From positions 1-53,624 of the forward strand of contig NZ_JNYE01000088.1 of assembly GCF_000717185.1 (NCBI RefSeq): a DNA stretch of 53,624 nt, in the 5' to 3' direction. Origin of the DNA: Kitasatospora phosalacinea (lineage in GTDB: Bacteria; Actinomycetota; Actinomycetes; Streptomycetales; Streptomycetaceae). The notes beneath the pieces were generated by a model. The model ran no database searches, was not told where the DNA came from, and worked only from the letters and a program-made list of their open reading frames with translations. Below, piece after piece: positions 27,305-35,016 of the stretch. Within the stretch, counting starts at the first letter, position 1; the number at the start of each line of letters is the position of its first letter. The translations under genes were made by a program, and so were the position numbers.

Positions 27305-28114
27305 TCAGCGGCGCAGTTCCAGGGTGCAGCACTTGACGGCGCCGCCGGCCCGGAGCAGCTCGGTCAGGTCGACGCCGATCGGGGTGAAGCCGCGCTCGCG
27401 CAGCCGCTCGGCGAGGCGGACGGCCGCCTCCGGGAGGACGACGTGCGCGCCGTCGGAGACCGCGTTCAGGCCGAACACCCGGGCGTCGTCGGCGTCGGCG
27501 AGCACCGCGTCCGGGTAGAGGCGCTCCAGCACCGCGCGGGAGGCGGCGTCGAAGGCCGGCGGGTGGTACATGACCTCGGTGTCGCTGAGCACCGCGAGCG
27601 CGGTGTCCAGGTGGTAGTAGCGCGGGTCGACCAGTCGCAGCGGCACCACCTCGCGGCCGAGGAACTCCCGCGCCTCGGCGTGCGCGGCGGCCTCGGTGCG
27701 GAAACCGGTGCCCGCCAGGATCCGCTCCCCCGCCACCAGCAGGTCGCCCTCGCCCTCGTTGACGTGCTCGGCGTCCTTGACCCGCCAGCCGCGCGCGCGG
27801 AACCAGTCGGCGTACGCGGGGCCCTCGGCAGCCCGCTCGGGGTGCCGGAAGCGGGCGCCCAGCACCCGGCCGTCCAGCGTGGTGGCGCCGTTGGCGGCGA
27901 ACACCATGTCCGGCAGACCGGGCAGCGGTTCGATCAACTCCACGGTGTGGCCGAGGCGTTGGAACAGCGCGTGCAGCTGGTCCCACTGGGCGAGGGCGGT
28001 GCCGGTGTCGGTGGGCTTCGCCGGGTCCATCCACGGGTTGATGGAGTAGTCGACGGTGAAGTGCACGGGCCGGCACATCAGGTAGTGGCGCGGGGTGGCG
28101 GTTCGCGGCGACAC
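27305..28114 (-). CDS. Dimethylarginine dimethylaminohydrolase / amidinotransferase-family protein
   Basis: This 269-residue guanidino-group modifying enzyme has a pentein fold. The N-terminus has the family start LMCRPVHFTVDYSINPWMDP; acidic FAANGAT and DLLVAG segments follow. The catalytic His is in YYHLDTALAVL and the catalytic Cys near the C-terminus in GGAVKCCTLELRR. GTG 28112-28114 follows GGAAGGAG; a longer N-terminus is possible but has no such site. DDAH enzymes turn methylated arginines into citrulline. It lies 78 bases after the BBE-type oxidase on the same strand and may be the last gene of the biosynthetic cluster or an unrelated neighbour. Confidence 0.87.
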   Translation of the reverse strand: MSPRTATPRHYLMCRPVHFTVDYSINPWMDPAKPTDTGTALAQWDQLHALFQRLGHTVELIEPLPGLPDMVFAANGATTLDGRVLGARFRHPERAAEGPAYADWFRARGWRVKDAEHVNEGEGDLLVAGERILAGTGFRTEAAAHAEAREFLGREVVPLRLVDPRYYHLDTALAVLSDTEVMYHPPAFDAASRAVLERLYPDAVLADADDARVFGLNAVSDGAHVVLPEAAVRLAERLRERGFTPIGVDLTELLRAGGAVKCCTLELRR

Positions 28115-28192
28115 GGTGGTGTCTCCTTCCGGGCATGGCGGAGCGGCTGACGGTCGGTCAGTCCGATTCCGTGGCATGGGACTTGGGGTCGT

Positions 28193-29569
28193 TCAGCTGC
28201 CGATCGACTGCGGGAAGGCGAAGAGTCCGTCCGGGTCGTGGCGGCGCTTGGTGACGACCAGCCTGGGGTAGTTCGCACCGTAGTAGGCCTCGCGCCAGTT
28301 CCGCAGGTCCGGGTCGGTGAAGTTCAGGTAGGCGCCGCCGGTCGCGTGCGGGGCGACCAGGTGGTCGAGCCCGGCGAGGTGGGCGAGGTGCGGGGCCGGG
28401 TCCTCGCCGGGCAGCCAGGAGGTGTCCAGGCTGACCAGGTACTGGGCGTCGCGGTGCGCGAAGGCGGTGGCCGCCGGGTCGACGCGGTTGATCGCCCCGC
28501 CCCAGCCGAACAGCGCCAGGCCGCAGCCGTCGGCGTTGCCGCTGGGCGGCGCGGCCGCGAGGTGGGCCAGCGCGGCGGCGAGGGCCTCCGGCGGCAGCGG
28601 GCGGGCGGCGAAGTGGGTGCGGACGGCGAACGCCCCGCCGCTGGTCTCGTGCTGGAGGTGGTCCATCGCGTCCCAGAAGTCCCGGTCGGCGAGCTCCGCG
28701 CGCAGCGGCGCACCGGCCGCGAACGCCGGGGCGAGCAGCTCGCGCAGCTCGGCGGCGGGGCCGAGGTGCAGGCCCACCGCGGAGACCAGGGTGCGGCCGC
28801 CGGAGCGGGCCGCGCCCAGCCGGAGCGAGGTCTCCTCGGGCGCGGTCAGCATCAACTGCTGGACGGCGGTGAGGACTTCGACGGCGTCTTCGGCCTCCCA
28901 GAGCAGCAGGCAGGTGGACGCGGCGGGGGCCGGTACGGCCTGGAAGGTCAGGTCCAGGTTGATCCCGAAGTTGCCGCCGCCACCGCCGCGGCAGGCCCAG
29001 TACAGGTCCTCGTTCTGCTCGGCGTCGCAGGTCAGCACCGCCCCGGCGGCGGTGGCCAGGGTGGTGGCGCGCAGCGTGTCGGCGGTCAGCCCGAACCGGC
29101 GGGAGGTCGCGGCGGAGCCGCCGCCGAGCGCCAGCCCGGCGATCCCGACGCCCGCGCCGTTGCCGAGCGGCAGCGCGAGCCCGTGCGGGCGCAGCGCCGC
29201 GTACAGCGCACCGGTCAGGACGCCGCCGCCGACGGTGACCCGCGCGGTGGCCGGGTCGACGGTGACCGCGTCCAGGGCCCGCAGGTCCACCACCAGGCCG
29301 GAGTTGACCGAGTGCCCGGCGTACGAGTGCCCGCCCCCGCGGGGGACGATCGGCACCGCGTGGTCCCGCGCCCACTCGATCGCGCGCAGCACGTCCGCGG
29401 CGTCGGCGGCGCGCAGCACGGCGGTGGGCTCGCGGTGCGCCCAGCGCTCGTTGAAGGCGGCGGAGGACTCGCGGAAGTCCGCGTCCGCGGGGCGCAGCAG
29501 GGGGCCGGTGGTGTGCTTGTCGAGCAGTGCCCAGTCGGCGGGGGCTCCGTGCTGCGGGGCGGGGGTCAC
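28193..29569 (-). CDS. FAD-linked oxidase, berberine-bridge-enzyme type
   Basis: This 458-residue protein has an N-terminal VAO-type FAD domain and a C-terminal BBE domain ending RLVVTKRRHDPDGLFAFPQS. The FAD-attaching His is in RGGGHSYAGHS. The second flavin-linking Cys found in bicovalent members (G-x-C-x2-VG) is replaced, the segment reading GNGAGVGIAGLALGGG, so FAD should be attached through His only. GTG 29567-29569 overlaps the stop of the upstream gene (GTGA). In the cluster it could oxidise an alcohol, amine or hydrazine/hydrazone group; the substrate is unknown. Confidence 0.9.
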   Translation of the reverse strand: MTPAPQHGAPADWALLDKHTTGPLLRPADADFRESSAAFNERWAHREPTAVLRAADAADVLRAIEWARDHAVPIVPRGGGHSYAGHSVNSGLVVDLRALDAVTVDPATARVTVGGGVLTGALYAALRPHGLALPLGNGAGVGIAGLALGGGSAATSRRFGLTADTLRATTLATAAGAVLTCDAEQNEDLYWACRGGGGGNFGINLDLTFQAVPAPAASTCLLLWEAEDAVEVLTAVQQLMLTAPEETSLRLGAARSGGRTLVSAVGLHLGPAAELRELLAPAFAAGAPLRAELADRDFWDAMDHLQHETSGGAFAVRTHFAARPLPPEALAAALAHLAAAPPSGNADGCGLALFGWGGAINRVDPAATAFAHRDAQYLVSLDTSWLPGEDPAPHLAHLAGLDHLVAPHATGGAYLNFTDPDLRNWREAYYGANYPRLVVTKRRHDPDGLFAFPQSIGS

Positions 29570-29913
29570 GGGGCGACCTCTTCGATGGTGGAGGTGCCGG
29601 TGGTGGGGTGGGGGCCGTAGCGTTCCCAGGTCTCGTGGAGGCGGATCCGGCCGTCGGGGGTGAGGGCGGGGGTGTTGTGGGTGCGGCCGCAGACGACCTG
29701 GCCGTCGGTGAGGACGAAGGTGTAGCCCATGGTGAGGGTGCCGTCGGGCTGGCGGGTGCCCGCGGTCCAGCCGCGCTGGATGCTGCCGCCGGCGATCTCG
29801 CCCCAGACCAGGTCGCCCTGCTGGTGGTAGACGGCGACGGTGCGGTGGTCGCCGTCGGGGGCGTGGAAGCGGCGGCCCTCGTAGTCGAGGCGGTGGAGGT
29901 TCGGCCGGGTCAC
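29566..29913 (-). CDS. Small beta-rich conserved protein (family often labelled N-acetylglutamate synthase-like)
   Basis: This 115-residue protein begins LHRLDYEGRRFHAPDGD and continues with alternating beta strands (TVAVYHQQGDLVWGEIAGGSIQ, RLHETWERYG), ending STIEEVAP. It belongs to a widespread family of small, probably barrel-like proteins in which database names such as N-acetylglutamate synthase are unlikely to reflect function. There is no GNAT motif. It overlaps the cupin gene before it and the BBE oxidase gene after it by GTGA junctions, so the three are co-translated. It could bind a small molecule or assist the oxidase. Confidence 0.75.
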   Translation of the reverse strand: MTRPNLHRLDYEGRRFHAPDGDHRTVAVYHQQGDLVWGEIAGGSIQRGWTAGTRQPDGTLTMGYTFVLTDGQVVCGRTHNTPALTPDGRIRLHETWERYGPHPTTGTSTIEEVAP

Positions 29914-30260
29914 GCCTGCCACCAGATGGCGTAGTAGGCGAAGTCGGTGTCGTGCGGGTTGGCGACGGCGTGGTCGGTGTCGGCGGGGAGGAGGACGAGG
30001 TCGCCCGCGGCGACGGGGTGGCTGGCGTCGGCGGTGCGGACCTCGCCGCGGCCGCTGATGCAGATGAAGAGTTCGCGTTCGGTGTGCTGGTGGGTGTCGG
30101 TGAGGTCGCCGGGGCGCAGGACGCACCAGGCGCCGTGGAAGGGGGTGGTGAGTCCGTCCCAGGGGTGGAGGAGGCGGAGGTCGAGGCCGTGGGCGCGTTC
30201 GAGGTGGTCGGGTTCCTGGCGGCGGATCACCAGGCCGGGCGGCGGGCCGGTTTCGGGCAC
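29910..30260 (-). CDS. Stand-alone cupin; candidate N-N bond-forming half of a split hydrazine synthetase
   Basis: This 116-residue single cupin has both metal motifs exactly to pattern: G-x5-H57-x-H59-x3-E63-x6-G and G-x5-P-x-D-x2-H97-x3-N. Small zinc cupin domains fused to MetRS-like domains are known to rearrange an aminoacyl ester of N6-hydroxylysine into an N-N bond. The cluster holds a lysine N6-hydroxylase and a MetRS-like protein lacking a cupin domain, so this gene may supply that step. The alternative is an unrelated cupin acting with the small protein and oxidase coupled downstream. GTG 30258-30260 follows GGAGC. Confidence 0.75.
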   Translation of the reverse strand: MPETGPPPGLVIRRQEPDHLERAHGLDLRLLHPWDGLTTPFHGAWCVLRPGDLTDTHQHTERELFICISGRGEVRTADASHPVAAGDLVLLPADTDHAVANPHDTDFAYYAIWWQA

Positions 30261-30345
30261 GGTGGGGCTCCGTTCGTTCGGAGGAGCGGCGGATGGGGGC
30301 GGCCGGGAGGACGGCCGGGGGCGGCCGGGGGCCGGGGCGGTCGCG

Positions 30346-31026
30346 TCAGCGGGCGGCGGCGGCCTGGCCGAGGCCGGCGTCGCGGGCGAGGACCAGGGCC
30401 TGGGCGCGGTCGGCGACGCCGAGTTTGCCGAGGATGTGGGAGATGCGGTTGCTGACGGTCTTGGAGGCGAGGGCGAGTTCCCGGGCGATGGCGCTGTTGG
30501 AGCGGCCGGCGGCGAGGTGTTCGAGGACCTCGCGTTCGCGGTCGCTGAGCTGCGGGAACGGGTAGCTGCGCGGGCGGGGGCCGGTGCCGATCAGGGTGCC
30601 GAGCCGGGCGGCGATGGTGCGGTCGAGGATGGCCTCGCCCGCGCCGACGGCGTGGATGCCGCGGACGATCTGGTCGGCGGTGGCGCGTTTGACCAGGTAG
30701 CCGCGGGCCCCGGCGTGGAAGGCGGCGGCGACGGCCTTGTCGTCGTCGAGGGTGCTGAACACCAGGACGCCGGTCTCGGGGGCGAGGCGCAGGACCTGGC
30801 TGATCACCCGCATGCCGGTGCTGTCGTCCATCTGCGGGTCGAGGACCAGGACGTCGGGCCGGTACCGGGAGGCGGTGGCGAGGACCTCCCCGGTGGTTCC
30901 GGCCTCGCCGACCACCGCGGCGGCGGCGCCCGTGGCCTCCACCATGGAGCGGACGCCCTGCCGGACGGCGGGTTGGACGTCGGCCAGCAGCACGGTCAGC
31001 GGCGCGGTGATCCCGTGCTGTTTCAT
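30346..31026 (-). CDS. NarL/LuxR-type response regulator with an altered receiver pocket
   Basis: This 226-residue protein has a receiver domain (1-125) and a LuxR helix-turn-helix (about 160-220, LSDREREVLEHLAAGRSNSAIA and ASKTVSNRISHILGKLGV). The phospho-acceptor Asp63, Ser91 and Lys113 are present, but the usual acidic pair near the N-terminus (ADDH) reads A-D16-V17-Q, so one metal-binding acid is missing. No histidine kinase gene is adjacent. It probably regulates the cluster and may respond to a ligand or to an unlinked kinase. It has its own promoter-like sequence upstream. Confidence 0.9.
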   Translation of the reverse strand: MKQHGITAPLTVLLADVQPAVRQGVRSMVEATGAAAAVVGEAGTTGEVLATASRYRPDVLVLDPQMDDSTGMRVISQVLRLAPETGVLVFSTLDDDKAVAAAFHAGARGYLVKRATADQIVRGIHAVGAGEAILDRTIAARLGTLIGTGPRPRSYPFPQLSDREREVLEHLAAGRSNSAIARELALASKTVSNRISHILGKLGVADRAQALVLARDAGLGQAAAAR

Positions 31027-31101
31027 CGTCCCCTCGCGGCGTGTGGTGGTGCGCGGTGCGGGCTACGGACCGGTCACCGGTAGTGATGATTCCGTGACCT
31101 C

Positions 31102-31130
31102 ATCATGATCTGATCAAATCGCCACCTCAA
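31102..31130 (-). promoter_or_regulatory. Putative promoter of the response-regulator gene
   Basis: On the minus strand TTGAGG (31125-31130) and CATGAT (31102-31107) are separated by 17 bases. The 31080-31140 stretch is distinctly AT-rich for this genome and contains several TGATCA/ATCATGAT dyads that could bind the regulator itself. It lies between the radical SAM gene stop and the regulator start. Confidence 0.5.
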
Positions 31131-31140
31131 GTGCGCAATG

Positions 31141-32868
31141 TCATACAGGAGTTGGCAGATGTGAGGATTGGGCGGCGGCTTCCCGGGCCTTGCGCATGAT
31201 CTCCTCGCGGCCGCGCCAGTGCGACCAGAAGGCGCCGGTGTAGCCGAGGCCGCCGAGGCTGGTGAGGAAGGGGTTGTCGGCGTAGTTGTTGTCGTGCTCG
31301 CTCATGCCCTCGACGGTGGGCAGCATGACCCGGTGGTGGTCGGCCGGGTCGATCAGCGCCCACAGGTCGGCGACGGCGCCGTGCCAGCGCTCGGCGGGGT
31401 CGGCGGCGCGGGCCGGGTCGGGCAGCAGGCCGGGCGAGAAGTAGCAGACCAGCCGGAAGTTGCCGTGCTCGTCGAACATGAACTGCCGCTCGTACTCGGC
31501 CGGGGAGGAGCACATCCGCAGCGGCTTGAGCACGATCGGGCCGTCGGCGGTGTTGGACTGCAGGCCGGGGACGGTGCGCACGCCCGCGCACTGCTCGGCG
31601 ATGTCGATGCCCATCGGGGTGTACGGGAACAGGCGCAGGCCGAGCGAGAAGCCGGTGACGGTGGCGTCCAGGGCCATGAAGGCGTCCACGCAGGCGCGGA
31701 CCGTCTCGGGGGTCTCCCCCGGCATGCCGAACAGCGCCTCGACCATGGTGAGGATGCCGCGTTCGTGGCACAGCCGCACCAGCCGTTCGGTGTCGGCGAA
31801 GGTGTAGTAGGTGCCGCCCTTCTCGGTGACCTTCCAGCCGCTGAGCACCTCGGGGCGGATGTGGTCGCTGCCGACGTTGACGCCGCGGCAGCCCGCCTCG
31901 GCCAGCAGGTCGGCGAACTCCTCGTCGAACGGGCTGGGTTGGCAGTAGACCCAGAGCCGCAGCTGGTTCAGCGGGTTGGCCGGGTCGGCGTGCCGGCGGC
32001 GGACGACCTCCCGCAGCAGGTTCTTGGCGTGCACCACGGAGAGGTTGAACTCGCTGTCGGTGGTGTGCTGGTCCAGGATGCCCTGGGCCGCCAGCGACTC
32101 CATCTCGTCGACCACGGAGGCGAGTTCGCGCTGCCCGTAGCGGGTGCCCTTGGCGTCGGGCTCGACGCAGTGCGAGCAGCGGTAGGCGCAGCCGTTCTTG
32201 GTCAGGATGGAGCCGAGGCCGCCGCGCCGGTAGTACTCCAGGTTGTCGACCCGGCGCGGCACGCCGGAGCGCCGCCGGTAGACCGAGAGCCGGTCGACCT
32301 GCCACACCCGGGGCTCGAACTGGCCGGTGGGCTCGGCCGGTTGGGGCTGCCCGTGGCGGACGGTGAGCACCGCGGGCGGGACCCGGACGGCGCCGCGCCC
32401 GGTGTTGCGGATCAGGCCGGGGATGGTGGCGGTGTCGCGGCCCTCGGCGATCGCGGTGGCCAGCTCGCAGAGGATCTTCTCGCCGGGGCCCTTCACGCCG
32501 TAGTCGATGCCGAAGTACTCGACCAGGGCGAACGGCATGGTGGAGAAGCCGATCCCGCCGCCGACCACGGGCGCGTCGGTGAGCCGCCGGATCTCAGTGA
32601 TGATCTCCCGGTGCTCGCCGACGAACGGGCGCTGCTCGAAGGCGTACACGGTGTCGGTGTTGCGGACGGTCACCCCGACCAGCATCGGGGAGCGTTCGGC
32701 GAAGTACTCGTGCAGGCAGGTCTTCCAGTCGTCGCGGCGGAAGGTCAGGTCGAGCACCTCCACCTCGAAGCCGTCGTCCTCCAGTGCGGTGGTGAGCACG
32801 TCGAGGGCGTACGGGGCGATCGGCGGATGCACCTTGTTCGGGTTGACCAACAGGACGAGTCTGCTCAT
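31141..32868 (-). CDS. Cobalamin-binding-type radical SAM enzyme
   Basis: This 575-residue protein has an N-terminal Rossmann-like B12-binding domain (LVLLVNPNKVHPPIAPYALD, VVGGGIGFST, about 1-150). The radical SAM domain follows, with C227-AYR-C231-SH-C234. The usual DxHxxG cobalamin-ligand motif is not evident, as in base-off types such as TsrM. Such enzymes methylate unactivated carbons or rearrange rings. I cannot name the substrate. ATG 32866-32868 follows GGAGG, and it is the last gene of the long unit starting at 42804, 34 bases after the first flavoenzyme gene. Confidence 0.87.
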   Translation of the reverse strand: MSRLVLLVNPNKVHPPIAPYALDVLTTALEDDGFEVEVLDLTFRRDDWKTCLHEYFAERSPMLVGVTVRNTDTVYAFEQRPFVGEHREIITEIRRLTDAPVVGGGIGFSTMPFALVEYFGIDYGVKGPGEKILCELATAIAEGRDTATIPGLIRNTGRGAVRVPPAVLTVRHGQPQPAEPTGQFEPRVWQVDRLSVYRRRSGVPRRVDNLEYYRRGGLGSILTKNGCAYRCSHCVEPDAKGTRYGQRELASVVDEMESLAAQGILDQHTTDSEFNLSVVHAKNLLREVVRRRHADPANPLNQLRLWVYCQPSPFDEEFADLLAEAGCRGVNVGSDHIRPEVLSGWKVTEKGGTYYTFADTERLVRLCHERGILTMVEALFGMPGETPETVRACVDAFMALDATVTGFSLGLRLFPYTPMGIDIAEQCAGVRTVPGLQSNTADGPIVLKPLRMCSSPAEYERQFMFDEHGNFRLVCYFSPGLLPDPARAADPAERWHGAVADLWALIDPADHHRVMLPTVEGMSEHDNNYADNPFLTSLGGLGYTGAFWSHWRGREEIMRKAREAAAQSSHLPTPV

Positions 32869-32902
32869 CGGGGTTGCCTCCCTTGGAAGTTGGGGCGGGT
32901 GC

Positions 32903-33943
32903 TCAGACGAGGCCGAGGCTGATGCCGAACTCGGGCTCGGCGCCCAGCAGGTAGGCCCCGGCGGACTGCAGGATGCGGTCCTGGGCGACCAGGTGCTGGG
33001 CGAGGACGGTGGTGTCGCGCAGCCAGCGGTCCATCGGCGAGCTGCGGTTGATCGACCAGGTCTGCAGCAGGTCGTAGGTGCGGGCGACGATCGTCCGGGC
33101 GCTGCGGAAGGCGTGCAGCCAGGACAGCGGGGAGGCGGCGCGCTCGGTCGGGGTGAGGTCGTCCAGGGTGCCGCCGGCCGCCAGCACCGCCCACTGGCGG
33201 CGCATCGCGCCGTACACGCCCTCCCGGGCCACCCCGAGCGGGACGCCGCACATCGCCCGGGTGAAGGAGTCCGGCTGGGTGAGCGGGCCGGGGCGGCCCT
33301 GCGGGGTGGCGAAGGTGTAGGTGTGCTCCTCGGGGACGAACACGTCGGTCATCGTGTAGTCGCAACTGCCGCTGCCGCACAGGCCGGTGGTGTCCCAGTT
33401 GTCGATCACCTCGACCTGTTCGCGGCGCACCAGGAACTGCCGGGAGTCGTGCCGGTGCTTGCTGCCGGGGGCGGCCCAGGGCTCGCCGCCGTCGTAGATG
33501 AACGCGCCGGAGGTCACCCAGTCGGCGTGCTTGATGCCGGAGCCGAACGACCAGCGGCCGCTGAGCCGGAAGCCGCCGGGGACGCGCTCGGCCCGGCCGG
33601 AGGGCTGGAGCAGGCCGGCCACCACCAGGTCGGGGCGCGGGAAGACCTCCTTGGCGACGGTCTGGTCCAGGAAGTTGGCGTAGATGCCGGTGTTGGCGCC
33701 GATCACGGCGCACCAGGCGGCCGAGGCGTCGCCGTACGCCAGGGCCTCCACCACCTCGGTCTGCTCCATCGAGGTCAGGCCGGGGCCGCCCCACTCGGGG
33801 CCGTAGCACATGCCGAACACGCCGGTGCCGCGCAGCAGTTCGACCACCTCGGCGGGCAGCGTGCGGTTGGCCTCGATCTCCGGGGCCCTCTCCCGCAGCA
33901 CCGGCGCCAACTCCCGGGCGCGGCGCAGGATCTCCGTTGTCAT
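32903..33943 (-). CDS. Acyl-CoA dehydrogenase-like flavoenzyme A
   Basis: This 346-residue protein has an acyl-CoA dehydrogenase fold, with N-terminal helices, a middle beta domain (LSGRWSFGSGIKHADWVTSG, WDTTGLCGSGSCDYTMTDVFVP) and a C-terminal helical bundle. The tryptophan-containing WDTTG-x-GSGSxD block resembles flavin-dependent N- or C-monooxygenases (group D) more than fatty-acid dehydrogenases, and no catalytic Glu of the latter is apparent. It is a close tandem paralog of the gene at 33982-35016. ATG 33941-33943 lies behind AAGGAG. It may oxidise a nitrogen or carbon next to the N-N group. Confidence 0.87.
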   Translation of the reverse strand: MTTEILRRARELAPVLRERAPEIEANRTLPAEVVELLRGTGVFGMCYGPEWGGPGLTSMEQTEVVEALAYGDASAAWCAVIGANTGIYANFLDQTVAKEVFPRPDLVVAGLLQPSGRAERVPGGFRLSGRWSFGSGIKHADWVTSGAFIYDGGEPWAAPGSKHRHDSRQFLVRREQVEVIDNWDTTGLCGSGSCDYTMTDVFVPEEHTYTFATPQGRPGPLTQPDSFTRAMCGVPLGVAREGVYGAMRRQWAVLAAGGTLDDLTPTERAASPLSWLHAFRSARTIVARTYDLLQTWSINRSSPMDRWLRDTTVLAQHLVAQDRILQSAGAYLLGAEPEFGISLGLV

Positions 33944-33981
33944 GCTGGTCACTTCTCCTTCTGCGTCGGGTGGTCGGCGGG

Positions 33982-35016
33982 TCAGCGGTCCAGGCCGAGG
34001 CTGATCCGGAACAGCGGGGGTCGGCCGAGCAGGTAGGCGCCGACCGACTCCAGCACGGCGTCCTGGGCGGTCAGGTTCTGGCACATCACGGCGGTGTCGC
34101 GCAGCCAGCGGTCCATCGGCGAGCTGCGGTTGATCGACCAGGTCTGCAGCAGGTCGTAGAGCCGGGTGACGACGGTGCGGGAGGCCCGGAAGGCGTGCAG
34201 CCAGGCGAGCGGGGAGGCGGCGCGCTCGGTCGGGGTGAGGTCGTCCAGGGTGCCGCCGGCCGCCAGCACCGCCCACTGGCGGCGCATCGCGCCGTACACG
34301 CCCTCCGAGTCCGGCTGGGCGAGCGGGCCCGGGGTGCCGCGGACCTCCCAGAAGGTGAAGGTGTGCTCGTCGGGGACGAACACGTCGGTCATCGTGTAGT
34401 CGCAACTGCCGGTCCCGCACAGTCCGGTGGTGTCCCAGTCGTCGACCACCTCGACGGCGGAGCGCGGCACCAGGAACTGCCGGGAGTCGTGCGCGTGCGG
34501 GCTGCCGGGCTCGGCCCAGGGCTCGCCGTCCTGGAACAGGAAGGCCCCGGAGGTCACCCAGTCGCTGTGCTTGATGCCGGAGCCGAACGACCAGCGGCCG
34601 CTGAGCCGGAAGCCGCCGGGGACGCGCTCGGCCCGGCCGGCCGGGGCGAGCACACCGGCGGTGACCAGGTCCAGGCTCGGGTACACGTCCTTCACCACGG
34701 ACTGGTACAGGAAGTTGGCGAGCAGCCCGCTGTTGGCGCCGATCACGCCGCACCAGGCGGCCGAGGCGTCGCCGTACGCCAGGGCCTCGACGACCTCCAG
34801 CTGTTCGACGGAGGTGAGCTCGGGGCCGCCCCACTCGCGGGCGAAGCACATCCGGAACACGCCGGTGCCGCGCAGCAGTTCGACCACCTCGGCGGGCAGC
34901 GTGCGGTTGGCCTCGATCTCCGGCGCCCTCTCCCGCAGCACGGGGGCGATCTCCTTCGCCCGGCGCAGCACCTCGGCGGCGTCCTGGGGCGGTCCGGCCC
35001 AGCGCGCGGCGCTCAC
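33982..35016 (-). CDS. Acyl-CoA dehydrogenase-like flavoenzyme B (tandem paralog)
   Basis: This 344-residue paralog of flavoenzyme A shares whole blocks (WSFGSGIKH, WDTTGLCGTGSCDYTMTDVF, EGVYGAMRRQWAVLAAGG, WSINRSSPMDRWLRDT). It lacks 14 residues found in A between LxQPDS and EGVYG: an exact 42-bp in-frame deletion relative to A at 33225-33266. The missing stretch lies where the family has a Gly-rich helix near the flavin, so B may have a changed active site or work as a heteromer with A. GTG 35014-35016 forms a GTGA overlap with the ATP-grasp gene. Confidence 0.87.
   Translation of the reverse strand: MSAARWAGPPQDAAEVLRRAKEIAPVLRERAPEIEANRTLPAEVVELLRGTGVFRMCFAREWGGPELTSVEQLEVVEALAYGDASAAWCGVIGANSGLLANFLYQSVVKDVYPSLDLVTAGVLAPAGRAERVPGGFRLSGRWSFGSGIKHSDWVTSGAFLFQDGEPWAEPGSPHAHDSRQFLVPRSAVEVVDDWDTTGLCGTGSCDYTMTDVFVPDEHTFTFWEVRGTPGPLAQPDSEGVYGAMRRQWAVLAAGGTLDDLTPTERAASPLAWLHAFRASRTVVTRLYDLLQTWSINRSSPMDRWLRDTAVMCQNLTAQDAVLESVGAYLLGRPPLFRISLGLDR

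Noticed and set aside
29566..29913. N-acetylglutamate synthase function
   Set aside because: The protein lacks a GNAT acetyl-CoA motif and is too small; the name is a propagated label for this family.
31141..32868. Specific assignment as tryptophan 2-C-methyltransferase
   Set aside because: Domain order fits, but I see no residue pattern that fixes tryptophan as substrate, so only the family is given.
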